Assembly (NCBI RefSeq): GCF_030709675.1
Contig: NZ_JAUZQD010000029.1
Coordinates: 1-64,000 of the forward strand
Direction of reading: 5' to 3'
Length of the DNA: 64,000 bases
Origin: Symbioplanes lichenis
GTDB taxonomy: Bacteria > Actinomycetota > Actinomycetes > Mycobacteriales > Micromonosporaceae
In this document: in pieces, positions 25,370 through 34,986 of the stretch
Numbering within the stretch: position 1 is the first letter of the stretch
How the letters are laid out: every line of letters begins with the position of its first letter
Position numbers and translations under genes: made by a program
Notes under the pieces: model-generated
Databases searched by the model: none
Seen by the model: only the letters and a program-made list of their open reading frames with translations
Told to the model about the DNA's origin: nothing

Positions 25370-25600
25370 TCCGGGGACGTGCGAGCCGCGAGCGCTTCCG
25401 GTTCGAGGGCCAGGGGACTGCGGCTCGATCAGCGGGACGGTTCGCGCGGTCGACAGCAGACGGAGAGAACCGTCGCCGCCGGCTGCGAGCAGGGCGCCGC
25501 CGGCGGTGGTGGTCAGGGCGGTGACGGCTGTTCCGGACAGCGGCTCGTGCTCGGTCACCTGGCGGGTGGCGACGTCGACACACCGTACAGCGGCTGTCCT
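25370..25600 (-). pseudogene. WD40-repeat relic
   Basis: On the minus strand one frame reads RCVDVATRQVTEHEPLSG followed by AVTALTTTAGGALLAAGGDG and SLRLL. That is about one and a half WD40 blades with correct spacing and GC3 bias. There is no start, no further blades and no nucleotide-binding part, so it is a fragment. It lies 5 kb from the intact NACHT-WD40 gene and may be what is left of a similar gene. Confidence 0.45.
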
Positions 25601-25619
25601 CGTCGCGGCGCCATACCTG

Positions 25620-25886
25620 CGGTCCCGGCTATGGGCTGCGGGGGTGCCTCGCGAGCCGTGGTTCGAGGACGCCGCCGTGCGGGAGCTGTGGCGGGAGTTG
25701 TCGGCGCATCGGGCGAAGTTGTTCGCCGGTCCGGCGCGGCGGGTGCGGGAGGAGGCCGCGCGGTTCGCTGCCGTGGGCCCGCCGGTTCGGGTGGGAGGAC
25801 TTCCGGGCCGAGGGGCACGCGGGCAGCTTGTTCGTGCCGGACGGGCTCGACCTCATGATGGGCGTGCGGGCGTGCCTTCTTCTGTG
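25620..25886 (+). pseudogene. Frameshifted gene remnant
   Basis: One frame encodes VPREPWFEDAAVRELWRELS and AHRAKLFAGPARRVREEAARF. After about 25785 the coding sense moves to another frame (FGWEDFRAEGHAGSLFVPDG, then LDLMMGVRACLLL and a stop at 25884-25886). Both halves have good codon bias and read as one protein if a frameshift is assumed. I do not recognise the family. The end overlaps the tail of the channel gene on the other strand. Confidence 0.4.
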
Positions 25887-26770
25887 AGTCCGCGCGGAGC
25901 AGACGGTTCAAGGGCGGCGGCGCGCGGGGCGGGCGGCGGGTCGGTCTGGGTCAGGCGTCGTTCGAGGGCGTCGAGCGAGGCGCGCAGGTCGGCCAGGTGC
26001 AGGTGGACGGGGGTTGCCGCCGGCTTCTGCCGCACGGAGCGCTCGGCCTCGTGCGCCTCCTGCAGGGCGGTCAGCACGAGCCCGACCAGCATGTTCGTGA
26101 GTAGGTAACACGCTGCCACCATGTACGAGATGTAGTACAGCACCGCCCCGCCGTGCACCTGCCGGCCCGCTTCGAGGGTGTCGGTGATGCCGTCGAGGGA
26201 CAGCAGCAGGAACAGCGTCAGCATGGCCTGGCCGACGGTGCCGTACTTCTCGGGGTAGGCGTCGCCGAACATCATCCAGCCCAGCATCGCGTACCCGTAG
26301 ACGACCAGGACGGTGATGAGCAGGAAGCTGCCGAGGCCCGGGAGCGCCCGGCGGATGCCGACCAGGATCACCCGCAGGCTCGGGAAGAGCCGGAACGTGC
26401 GGACGAGCCGGGCCAGGCGCAGCAACCGGAGAACCGACACATTCTCCCGTACGCCCGGCAGCAGCGGCGCCACGACGATGGCCAGGTCGAACAGGTTCCA
26501 CCCGTCGCGGAAGAAGCGTCCCGGCCGGTCGAGCCGCGCCGCGAACCGGACGGCCAGCTCGGCCGCGAAGCCCGCGAGACACAGGTGCTCGGCGGTGCGC
26601 AGCGCCGGACCGGCCGCGGCCACCACGGGGTCGTACGTCTCCAGGCCGAGCAGCACCGCGTTGAGCAGGATGACGCCGAGGCCCGCGAGCGCGAACCAGG
26701 CGCTCTCGACGACGGTCTCGCAACGCTCGGCCATGCGCCGGCGCAGCCCGGGCGCAACAGTGTGGATCAC
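25853..26770 (-). CDS. Voltage-gated cation channel, BacNav/ion_trans family
   Basis: The 305-residue six-helix channel subunit should assemble as a tetramer. S4 is clear: LRLLRLARLVRTFRLFPSLR has arginines every third position. S5 and S6 flank a pore loop with filter LLSLDGITD, aligned where NaChBac has TLESW; the acidic residue is Asp rather than Glu. After S6 (YMVAACYLLTNMLVGLVL) comes a charged helix with heptad-like pattern (LRASLDALERRL), as in the tetramerising neck of this family. The start is GTG 26770 or ATG 26734. It is a monocistronic gene divergent from the hydrolase at 26963. Confidence 0.85.
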   Translation of the reverse strand: MIHTVAPGLRRRMAERCETVVESAWFALAGLGVILLNAVLLGLETYDPVVAAAGPALRTAEHLCLAGFAAELAVRFAARLDRPGRFFRDGWNLFDLAIVVAPLLPGVRENVSVLRLLRLARLVRTFRLFPSLRVILVGIRRALPGLGSFLLITVLVVYGYAMLGWMMFGDAYPEKYGTVGQAMLTLFLLLSLDGITDTLEAGRQVHGGAVLYYISYMVAACYLLTNMLVGLVLTALQEAHEAERSVRQKPAATPVHLHLADLRASLDALERRLTQTDPPPAPRAAALEPSAPRGLTEEGTPARPS

Positions 26771-26962
26771 GGCCGGGAGCCTAGTGCATACCGGACACCC
26801 GGGCAGCATTCCGGCAGGACCATCGTGGCTGGTCAGCGGCCCGCACGGCGCGCGAGGTGCGGCGCAGAACACACCCGGGACCACCCGATCGCGGTCAGCC
26901 GGCCGGCGGGCATATCTCGACGAGCATCGACGTCGTTGCATGGGTGGGATAGACACGGGCGC

Positions 26963-29641
26963 ATGCGCAGACTTCTCATGCCGGCCGCGCTCGCCGCGGC
27001 CCTGGTGATCGGCGCCGCCGGATCGGGCTGGGCCGCACCGCCGTCCGCCCCGGCCGTACCCTCGGGCGGCGGCTGGTCCGCCGGCGACGGGCGGCTCGTG
27101 TGGCGGGCGGACGAGCGGGTGCCGATGGGCGACGCCGCGGTCGAGTTCTGGTCCGAGGGCCGGCTGCTCGGGCGGCCGCGGCCCGGTGCCGACCAGCGGA
27201 CCTTCTCCCTCGACACAGGTACGGCCCCCGACGCGAGCAAGCTCGAGGTGCGCGCGGGCGGCCGGCGGATCGACGTGCCCGCCCCGCAGACGCGCCGCAG
27301 GACCACGGTGCCGAGCCTGGCCCCGCAGCCCGCCCACACCGTGGATCCCGGGGTGAAGGGCAAGTACCGGACCGTCACCGGCGAGTACGACCTGCCGGGC
27401 GTCAAGCTGCCCGACTTCCCCGCGAAGGTCGAGATGCGGGCCGTCGTCGTGGCGCCGAAGGGGGCGCCGGGCAAGCGGCCGCTGGCGTTGTTCCTGCACG
27501 GGCGGCACTCCGTCTGCTACGGCGAGCCGACCGAGGAGGAGCCGGACGCCGCGTGGCCCTGCCCGGCGGGGATGCTGCCGATCCCGAGTCACCGCGGCTA
27601 CCTGCAGGCGCAGGAGCTGCTGGCGTCCCAGGGCTACGTGACCGTGTCCATCTCGGCCAACGGCATCAACGGGCAGGACTTCGCGGCCGAGGACGGCGGG
27701 GCCCAGGCGCGCTCGTCGCTGGTCCGGCTGCACCTGGCGAAGTGGGCGGACTGGTCCGGCTCGCAGCGCAACTCGGCCCCGGCGATCGTACGCACGGCGC
27801 CCCGCGCGGACCTGGGGAAAGTCTTCCTGATGGGGCACTCGCGGGGTGGCGAGGGCGTCAGCCGCGCCGCCATGGACACGCTCACGCCGCCGCCCGCGGC
27901 CCAGGACGGCTATCACGGCAAGGTGCGCTGGACGATCCGCGGCATGCTGCTCATCGGGCCGACCATCTTCGGTCACAACACCGTGCCGGACGTGCCGTCG
28001 GCGACGATCCTGCCCGGCTGTGACGGCGATGTCTCCGACCTGCAGGGGCAGCTCTTCATCGACGAGACGCGCGGCGTGAGCCGGGGCAAGGCCCTGCACA
28101 GCAGCCTGTACGTCGTCGGCGCCAACCACAACTACTTCAACACCGAGTGGACGCCGGGGCAGGCCGTGGCGCCCGCGAACGACGACTGGTTCGCCGAGGA
28201 CGACCCGGTGTGTGCTCCCGGCGCCCCGACGCGGCTGAGCGCGGCGCAGGAGCAGACCGTGGGCGCGACGTACATCGCCGCTGCCGCGCGGCTCTTCGTC
28301 GCCGGGGACGACCGGGTGCGGCCGCTGCTCGACGGCAGTGGCGTGCGGGCGCCCTCGGCCGGGCCCGCGCGCGTGCTGAGCCACGCGCTCGGCGGTGTGC
28401 GTACGCCCGCGGTGGTGCCTGATGCCTCGGTGCGCGCGACCGGGGGTGCGCGGATCTGCGAGCAGGTGACCAATGATCCGGCGAAGTCCTGCCTGGACCC
28501 GGAGTCGTACCTCTACCGCTCGATCCACTTCACCACGCTCTACGGCGCGGTGCCCGAGCCCGGACGGTACGCCGCCGCGCTCGCCTGGTCGAAGCAGGGC
28601 CAGACGATGACCCTGGCCCCCCGGCAGCCCACGTCGCTCGCCGGGTCCCAGGATCTGGCGCTGCGGCTGATCGTCCCGCCGAACTCGACCGGTACCCGTC
28701 TCGGCGTCACCGTCGTCGACAAGTCCGGCCGGCGCACCGTCCTCGGTGACGTGACGGTCAACGGGCTGCCCGCGTCCGAGAACATCGCCGCCCACTGGGC
28801 GCAGGAGGTGCGCGTACCGCTGAAGGGTCTCCGGGGTTCGCTCGCGAAGCTGGAGCTGACCTCGCGCACGGCGAGCGGCCAGGCGTGGCTGATCGACGCG
28901 TGGGGCCGGCGTGGCGGCACGCCCGACCCGCGCGAGACCGGCCTGCCGCGCATCGACGTCGGCGGCCTGGCGGTGGACGAGGGCAACTCCGGCACCCGGA
29001 CCTACCAGATCCCGGTGCGGGTCACCGGCTCCGGCGGCGGGCAGCTGCGGTTCGTGCTGCTGGACACCGTGACCTGGGAGCCGAAGTCCTGGGTGGCGAC
29101 CGTCCGGCCCGGCACGCGCACGCTGCGGGTGCCGGTCGAGGTGACCGGCGACACCCTGTGGGGCGAGGGCGAGGGCTACATCCTGGCCGCCAAGGCCGAG
29201 CGCGGCCTGGTCGTCGGCGACTGGATCGGCAACGTCGAGATCCGCAACGACGACCCGAAGCCGGCGCTCACGCTCGCACCCGTGGCCGACCGCGTCACCG
29301 AGGGCGGCACGCTGACCTGGCGCGTCACCCTGTCGGCGCCGGCCGAGTCCTACGTCGCGACGTGGGCCACCCCGCAGGCCCCGGCGAGCGGCACCGAGCT
29401 GTCCAGCACCGACGTCGACCCGCAGTGGTTCCGCGACCAGACCGGCGAGGAACCGGAGCCGGCCCGGCCGCTGTCCGAGACCTGGGTGCAGCCGTACGCC
29501 TGGCTCGAACCGGGCGAGACCAGCACGGACATCACCGTGCCGACCGTGGCCGACGGCGTGACCGAGGGCCCGGAGGTCGTCGAGCTGCACTTCGACGAAG
29601 AGAGCGGCCTGGCGCCGGTCACCGGCACCGTGACGGACTGA
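26963..29641 (+). CDS. Secreted alpha/beta hydrolase with Calx-beta-like C-terminal domain
   Basis: An 892-residue exported protein. Its signal peptide (residues 1-25) is followed by a short beta-rich region and an alpha/beta hydrolase of the chlorophyllase/lipase-like class: LALFLHGRHSVCYG forms the oxyanion side and GHSRGGEGVSRAA supplies the nucleophile Ser293. A jelly-roll-like middle (about 500-650) and one or two Calx-beta-type modules at the C-terminus (RTYQIPVRVTGSGGG, then RVTEGGTLTWRVTLSAPAES and VTEGPEVVELHF) complete it. It probably cleaves an extracellular ester. The ATG at 26963 starts directly at the signal peptide. Apparently monocistronic; the function of the neighbours gives no clue. 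Confidence 0.8.
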   Translation: MRRLLMPAALAAALVIGAAGSGWAAPPSAPAVPSGGGWSAGDGRLVWRADERVPMGDAAVEFWSEGRLLGRPRPGADQRTFSLDTGTAPDASKLEVRAGGRRIDVPAPQTRRRTTVPSLAPQPAHTVDPGVKGKYRTVTGEYDLPGVKLPDFPAKVEMRAVVVAPKGAPGKRPLALFLHGRHSVCYGEPTEEEPDAAWPCPAGMLPIPSHRGYLQAQELLASQGYVTVSISANGINGQDFAAEDGGAQARSSLVRLHLAKWADWSGSQRNSAPAIVRTAPRADLGKVFLMGHSRGGEGVSRAAMDTLTPPPAAQDGYHGKVRWTIRGMLLIGPTIFGHNTVPDVPSATILPGCDGDVSDLQGQLFIDETRGVSRGKALHSSLYVVGANHNYFNTEWTPGQAVAPANDDWFAEDDPVCAPGAPTRLSAAQEQTVGATYIAAAARLFVAGDDRVRPLLDGSGVRAPSAGPARVLSHALGGVRTPAVVPDASVRATGGARICEQVTNDPAKSCLDPESYLYRSIHFTTLYGAVPEPGRYAAALAWSKQGQTMTLAPRQPTSLAGSQDLALRLIVPPNSTGTRLGVTVVDKSGRRTVLGDVTVNGLPASENIAAHWAQEVRVPLKGLRGSLAKLELTSRTASGQAWLIDAWGRRGGTPDPRETGLPRIDVGGLAVDEGNSGTRTYQIPVRVTGSGGGQLRFVLLDTVTWEPKSWVATVRPGTRTLRVPVEVTGDTLWGEGEGYILAAKAERGLVVGDWIGNVEIRNDDPKPALTLAPVADRVTEGGTLTWRVTLSAPAESYVATWATPQAPASGTELSSTDVDPQWFRDQTGEEPEPARPLSETWVQPYAWLEPGETSTDITVPTVADGVTEGPEVVELHFDEESGLAPVTGTVTD

Positions 29642-29696
29642 CGCCGTTTGCGCGGGCCCGGCCCTGGGGCGCCGGGCCCGCGTACCGTCCTCTGCT

Positions 29697-30716
29697 GTGA
29701 CCACGTTCGTCCTGGCCGGCTCCGGCTTCCGCGGGAAGACACTGCTCCGGGTCTCGTCGTCCGTGCCGGACCTGCACTGCGTGGGCGTCGTCGGGCGGGC
29801 GCCGGGCCCGCTCTCCCGCCGTCTGGCGGACTTCCCGCGACCTGCCTTCGTGGTCACGGCCCTGCCCCGGGCGGTGACGCCGTCCTTCGTCGCCGAGGCG
29901 GTCGCGCTCGGGCTGCCCGTGCTGGCCGAGACCCCGCCGGCCCCGGACCTGGCCGGCCTCCGTGCGTTGTGGGCCGCCGCCGGTTCGTCCGGGCTGGTGC
30001 AGGTGGCGGAGCAGTACCTGCTCATGCCGACCCACGCCGCCCGGCTGGCCGCGGTGCGATCAGGCATCATCGGTACGCCGACCCAGGTGCAGGTCTCGTC
30101 GACGCAGCAGTACCACGCGGTCTCGTTGATCCGCGGGCTGCTGGGGGCCGGTCACGCTCCGGCCTCCGTACGGGCGGTGCGTTTCGTGGCGCCGCTGCTC
30201 GACCCGCTCGACCGCTCCGGCTGGGTCGATTCCCCGGCCGTCGCGCCGGCCACGACGACGATCGCCACCGTGGACTTCGGGGGCGGCCGCTCCGGCGTCT
30301 ACGACTTCACGAGCAACCAGACGCGCAACCAGCTCCGCTTCCGGCGCCTGCTGGTGCGGGGCAGCCGGGGTGAGCTGCGCGACGACGAGCTGATCCACCT
30401 GGCCGCGCCGCGCACGATCGTCCGGGTGCCCCTGGTCCGGGCAGCCGGGGTGATCAGCCTCGGGGACCGCGTGCTGTACCGGAACCCGTACCCCGGCCGC
30501 CCCCTCAACGACGACGAGATCGCCACCGCGACCCTGCTGTCCGCGATGGCCGACTGGGTCCGCGGCTCGGGGCCGCCGCCCTACCCCCTGGCCGAGGGCC
30601 TCCGCGATCAGGCCATCGCCCCGGCCATCGAGGAAGCCGCCGACACCGGCCGCGAAGTCGTCACGACCCCCGAAGCCTGGAACGACCGGGCAAGCTCTCA
30701 AGACACCGAGCGGTGA
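29697..30716 (+). CDS. Gfo/Idh/MocA-like oxidoreductase
   Basis: The 339-residue protein starts with a dinucleotide-binding strand-loop (TTFVLAGSGFRGKTLLRV), continues with a short Rossmann domain containing the EK-like segment as AETPPAPD, and then a larger alpha/beta domain. The classic EKP motif is altered to AETPP, so the catalytic Lys is missing and dehydrogenase activity is doubtful. The phosphate-loop pattern is degenerate too. It may act on a sugar or bind one. GTG at 29697. It is convergent with the NACHT gene across 70 bp without a clear terminator. Confidence 0.65.
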   Translation: MTTFVLAGSGFRGKTLLRVSSSVPDLHCVGVVGRAPGPLSRRLADFPRPAFVVTALPRAVTPSFVAEAVALGLPVLAETPPAPDLAGLRALWAAAGSSGLVQVAEQYLLMPTHAARLAAVRSGIIGTPTQVQVSSTQQYHAVSLIRGLLGAGHAPASVRAVRFVAPLLDPLDRSGWVDSPAVAPATTTIATVDFGGGRSGVYDFTSNQTRNQLRFRRLLVRGSRGELRDDELIHLAAPRTIVRVPLVRAAGVISLGDRVLYRNPYPGRPLNDDEIATATLLSAMADWVRGSGPPPYPLAEGLRDQAIAPAIEEAADTGREVVTTPEAWNDRASSQDTER

Positions 30717-30786
30717 GGCGCCGGCCTCCTCGCAAGCACCTCACAGAACCAAGCCGTACGTGCATCGTGTGCCATCCGCCGTGAAG

Positions 30787-33700
30787 TCAGGCGCCGGGTC
30801 CGAGGCACAGCGCGATCGGGCCGGCATCGGTGTGGACCACGAGCCGATTCCCCGCGCCGATCAAGCCATGAAGCTCGGCGTCGAGCAGAACGGATCGGGG
30901 CGGCTGTTCCGTGTAGGGATCCCAGACCAGCAGATGTCGGTTCTCGGTGCACAGCGCGACGCGATCGGTGCCGTCGGAGGCGCGGACGACCGCGATACCG
31001 GTGTAGGTGTGGATGTTGCCGAACCGGACGAGCCGGGGCGGCCTGGAAAGATCGCCGAGGTCTCGGACGTGCATGCCGTACCCCGCGACGGAGATCAACT
31101 TGTCGGCGCCGCCGGACGGGTCCGACACCACCGCCAGTCCGGTGACATGCTCCGCTGTGCCCTCCGGCGCAGCCGCGACGCCGGGCCGGGCCGGGTCCCA
31201 GAAGCGAATCGTGTCGTCGTCGGCGGCCGTGATCAGAAGACGCTGTCCCGAAGCGGCGCGGCCCGTCACCACGACGGTGATCGGGGAGACGTGGCCGGTC
31301 AGTCGCTTCACCGGTGCGTACATGCCCCGTGGCTCCTCCCACAACAGGACGTCGCCGCCCCCGTCTCCGACGACGACCAGCATCCGGCCGTCGTCCAGCG
31401 TCACGCTGGTCACCGCGCCGCAACGCCGGTAGTAGGCGCCGGGCAACTTCGACACACGCCGCCCGGTCTTGGGATCCACCATGTCGATCACGCCGGCGCC
31501 GACGTCCTGGACAGCGAGGCAGACGCGGTCCCTCAAGGAGACGACGCCCAGGATCTGCCCGTACGCGACGGCGGCCTCCATCCCGGGCAGAGTCTCGCCA
31601 GTGGTCACGTCGACGAGTCGCCCCTCGCCCGTGCCTTCGCTCACCAGGGCGGCAAATGTGCCGTCGTCCCGAGGAAGCGGAGCAGTGAGTCGCACACCGG
31701 TTCGCTGCGGGTGCCGGGCGACCTCCTGCTGGTGGACCGAATGCCTGACGCTCGGATCCTTCCAGAGCCGCAATGTCCCGTCCTGGCCGCTCGAGGCCAG
31801 GACCCCGCCGTGACCCGGCAGATCCGACCAGGCCAGCCGCAGGATCGGCCCGGTGTGCCCGGTGAGAGGCCGGCCGAGCGGTGTACCGGTGGCCGCTCGT
31901 ACGAGAGACACGCGGCCGTTGTGGCCGGCCGCCACGGCAATCACCCCGGACCGTCCGGCGGCGGCAGCCGCCGTCATGAGGTCCGGGGATCCGGTCCATG
32001 AATGCCTGGTCCGCCGGTGGGAGTCCGGCCAGTCGACGACCAGACAGCGCTCGCGCAAGCTGGTGGACGCGGTGACGAAGGCCGGCATGTCGCCGACCAC
32101 TGCGACCGCCAGAATCTCCGTCACATCGTCATTGTCGCGGTAGTCGCCCGTGTGCAGCTCCCAGCTGAGCAGCCGGCCGTCACGTCCACGAGTGCACATC
32201 GACACCGTTCCGTCGCGAGAACGCACGACAGCGATGTCGGCGATCTCGGTGTGATGGCCGGTGAGCGGCGGTCCGGCCTGCCGCCCCTGCTCCAGATCCC
32301 AGAACCGAACGGTGCCGTCGTTGCCCCCGCTCACCAGGAGTGCACCCCGGACCCGTGGCAGAAGGGCCAGTGCGGTAACCGCGTCCACGTGACCGGCGAG
32401 TTCCCCGGCAGCCCGCCCGAAGGGGAGCTCCCACAGCTTGATCAGCCCGTCGTCGCCCGCCGAGACCAGGAGGCCACCGACTTGCAGGAGTGCTCGGACG
32501 GACCCTCCGTGCGCCTCGATGCGGTGTCCCTGAGGGGTCCCACTTTCCACACTCCACATTCGCACCGAGCCGTCGACGCCTCCGGTGGCCACCAGCTTGC
32601 GGTCGCCGGCCTGCACGAAGGTGAGTGCCGGTAGGGGGCCTTGCGCGCAGCTCAGTGGAACATGGAGCGCATCCGGTTCGAGGCGTGTCCACAGAAGGTT
32701 CCAGTAGCCGTCCTCGAGTCGCGGCGGCAGGCCTCCGTACCGACCCGCGGTGACCGAGCGGATGAAGCGTCTGTCCCCGGGTGTCGCCGCGGCCAGGACA
32801 TGCCGTGACCGGGAAGTGGCCAGTACGGCCGGGGGCAGGGCCGCGGGATCGGCGGCGCGGAGTACCTCTGCGGCCACGGAGTCCGGGTCCAGGTGGTCGA
32901 GCAGAGAGACGGCAGCGGCGAGCGCGGGCCACATCTCACCCGCGGCGACGTGTGCCGCCAGGTACCGGACCACGTAGGGATTGGGGACGGCGCGGTCCAC
33001 CGGTCCGGCCGGCGCGATCAGAGCCGACGCGAGCGCGCGGTGGGCGGCCGTCAGGTCCGTGGAAGCCAGGAAGTGATCGCGGAAAGTGCGGTGTGCGAGA
33101 CGGTAGACGCTCTGGCCCCCTTCGGCGTCGAGCATGATGTACGGCGCGGCCCGGGTGACGAGGGAATCGATGTCCGTTTCACCGACGGCGACGCCGGGCG
33201 GTGCGAGCGCCCGTGCGAGGGCGGCCCAGACGCGGTCGGCGCGGGGCAGTCCCCGGCCTCGCGTGAGGGCGAGTGCCGCGAGCAGGGGAGCGGCACTCGG
33301 CTGAGCCAGCGTGAGTCGCTCGACCGCCGCGGCGAAGAGACGCCGGTGGTCCAGCCGGAGCAGGCCGGCAAGTTCCGGCCGCCGCTCACGGTCAGCCAGC
33401 TCGGGGCGAGCCAGCAGTTCGTGAACCGCCAGGCGTGCGAACAGAAATTGCCGGCCTTGATCGCGGACGAGCCGGGCGATCTCGGCGACGGCGTGGTCGT
33501 CCACGTCGATGAGGGCAGCCTTGCGAGCGGCCCTCAGCCTCCGGTGGACATAGGTGCCTAAGGCAGCGGCGTCCCGGTCCACGACGATCACGTCCGGAGC
33601 CAGGTCACGGCCGATCATCTCGAGCAGTTCGGCCTCTCCGCCGGGCCGATCAGGGTCGTCCCGCAGAGATCTTCTTGTCCCGATGACCACGCGGCAAGCG

Positions 33701-34986
33701 GGCAGCGCGGCGATCGGGCTCAGTAACCGGCGCGCGATCTCGTAGGGCTCCTGCGCTTCGTCCAGGGCGTCGGCCAGAATGGTGAAGGACCGATCACGCT
33801 CGCGCAGCGCGGACACCAGCCACGCGCTTGCCGATGCACTGTCGGTGCCGGGACTCGGGGTGAGGCCGGCCGCCTCCGCGATCCTGACGGCCAGTGTGGC
33901 CGCCGTCATGCCGGTGAGATGTACGACCAGGTCGAACGGGTCTTCGGGCGGCAGTTCCCAGTCCGGCACCGATTCGAGCTGGCCGGCGGCGATGAGAAGG
34001 TCGCGGAGCGTCTTGTTGGTGTAGACCAGCACATTACCGAGAAGCGCGGACTTGCCGGATCCCGCCGGGCCGGTGACCACCAGCATCCCCGTCGTCCTTT
34101 CGTGCAGCCACGACGACGTCTGATGACGCTCGGCGTGCCGGCCGACGAAGTACCAGGCCAGCTCGCCCTCCTCCGCTCCCTGGGCCTTCGGCACGAAGTG
34201 GCGGCGTTCGTCGGCGGGCAGACCAACAAGGAACTTCTGCAGGTCGGCGTAGATGTCGAGAGGTGCCGTGACGGTGGTCGAGAGGAGACGGCGCCGACGC
34301 AGGGGTGTGGCACGCTGCAGCCCGAGATCGATGACCTCGCCCGGGTCGAGCCGCGCGCGCATGTTGGACACGAACTCGTCCACGCGGATCTCGGGTCCGT
34401 CGTTGTCAGTGTAGGAATCCAGCGTCGCACGCAGGATCTCGCCGAACTGTCCAAGGTTCCCGGCGCTGTCGTCGCCTCCGACGCCCACCACAGCGAGTCG
34501 TTTCGGACCGTTGGGAGCTGCCAGCAGCGCCGCACTCGCCCTGCGTACGAATGTCGCGGCGCCACACGCCTCGACGACCAGCAGCGTCCATGCTCCGTCC
34601 GTCGTGAAGCGATGGCGCCACTGCACGGTCAGGAGATCGGCGACGGACTGCGGATTCAGTCCGCTCCCGGCGATGATCGGGGGCGTCTCGTAGGCGGCGA
34701 GCCAGGCATCGAGGCCGTCCGAGGTGCCGTGGCCCAGCCAGAACACCAGGGCGCTGCGCCCGTCGCGACGCTGTGCCCAGGCGCCGAGCTGCTGCCGGAT
34801 GCTGGTCTCGGTACGCTCCTCCGCCGCCGGCCACTCGACCGTGGCCCCCTCGAGGTGCTCCGTCAGCAGACCGCTGACCAGCCGCGCTACGTCCCAGGCC
34901 TCGTGCAGCGCGGGATGATGGGCGTAGGTGTCCACCACCACGGGGACGACGGCGAACTCCGGCGAGCCGACGGGGCCGGCCGTCAC
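30787..34986 (-). CDS. Caspase-like / NACHT ATPase / double WD40 propeller protein
   Basis: A 1399-residue NLR-like protein. Residues about 10-200 form a caspase-like peptidase: the His is in FWLGHGTS (His86) and the Cys in VVEACGAA (Cys141), spaced as in C14 proteases. A NACHT-type STAND ATPase follows with Walker A TGPAGSGKSALL (about 304-315) and Walker B FTILADALDEA (about 401-411), then a helical segment to about 780. The C-terminal 600 residues hold about 14 WD40 blades, enough for two seven-bladed propellers. The GTG at 34986 overlaps the stop of the lipase gene by 4 bp; the longer open frame upstream lies inside the lipase gene. It probably senses an intruder or stress through WD40 and activates proteolysis by ATP-driven assembly. 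Confidence 0.9.
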   Translation of the reverse strand: MTAGPVGSPEFAVVPVVVDTYAHHPALHEAWDVARLVSGLLTEHLEGATVEWPAAEERTETSIRQQLGAWAQRRDGRSALVFWLGHGTSDGLDAWLAAYETPPIIAGSGLNPQSVADLLTVQWRHRFTTDGAWTLLVVEACGAATFVRRASAALLAAPNGPKRLAVVGVGGDDSAGNLGQFGEILRATLDSYTDNDGPEIRVDEFVSNMRARLDPGEVIDLGLQRATPLRRRRLLSTTVTAPLDIYADLQKFLVGLPADERRHFVPKAQGAEEGELAWYFVGRHAERHQTSSWLHERTTGMLVVTGPAGSGKSALLGNVLVYTNKTLRDLLIAAGQLESVPDWELPPEDPFDLVVHLTGMTAATLAVRIAEAAGLTPSPGTDSASASAWLVSALRERDRSFTILADALDEAQEPYEIARRLLSPIAALPACRVVIGTRRSLRDDPDRPGGEAELLEMIGRDLAPDVIVVDRDAAALGTYVHRRLRAARKAALIDVDDHAVAEIARLVRDQGRQFLFARLAVHELLARPELADRERRPELAGLLRLDHRRLFAAAVERLTLAQPSAAPLLAALALTRGRGLPRADRVWAALARALAPPGVAVGETDIDSLVTRAAPYIMLDAEGGQSVYRLAHRTFRDHFLASTDLTAAHRALASALIAPAGPVDRAVPNPYVVRYLAAHVAAGEMWPALAAAVSLLDHLDPDSVAAEVLRAADPAALPPAVLATSRSRHVLAAATPGDRRFIRSVTAGRYGGLPPRLEDGYWNLLWTRLEPDALHVPLSCAQGPLPALTFVQAGDRKLVATGGVDGSVRMWSVESGTPQGHRIEAHGGSVRALLQVGGLLVSAGDDGLIKLWELPFGRAAGELAGHVDAVTALALLPRVRGALLVSGGNDGTVRFWDLEQGRQAGPPLTGHHTEIADIAVVRSRDGTVSMCTRGRDGRLLSWELHTGDYRDNDDVTEILAVAVVGDMPAFVTASTSLRERCLVVDWPDSHRRTRHSWTGSPDLMTAAAAAGRSGVIAVAAGHNGRVSLVRAATGTPLGRPLTGHTGPILRLAWSDLPGHGGVLASSGQDGTLRLWKDPSVRHSVHQQEVARHPQRTGVRLTAPLPRDDGTFAALVSEGTGEGRLVDVTTGETLPGMEAAVAYGQILGVVSLRDRVCLAVQDVGAGVIDMVDPKTGRRVSKLPGAYYRRCGAVTSVTLDDGRMLVVVGDGGGDVLLWEEPRGMYAPVKRLTGHVSPITVVVTGRAASGQRLLITAADDDTIRFWDPARPGVAAAPEGTAEHVTGLAVVSDPSGGADKLISVAGYGMHVRDLGDLSRPPRLVRFGNIHTYTGIAVVRASDGTDRVALCTENRHLLVWDPYTEQPPRSVLLDAELHGLIGAGNRLVVHTDAGPIALCLGPGA

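Noticed and set aside
25853..30070. A 1405-codon minus-strand open frame ending in the channel
   Set aside because: Only the last 305 codons resemble a protein family. The rest is antisense to the hydrolase and Gfo/Idh genes and shows random composition.
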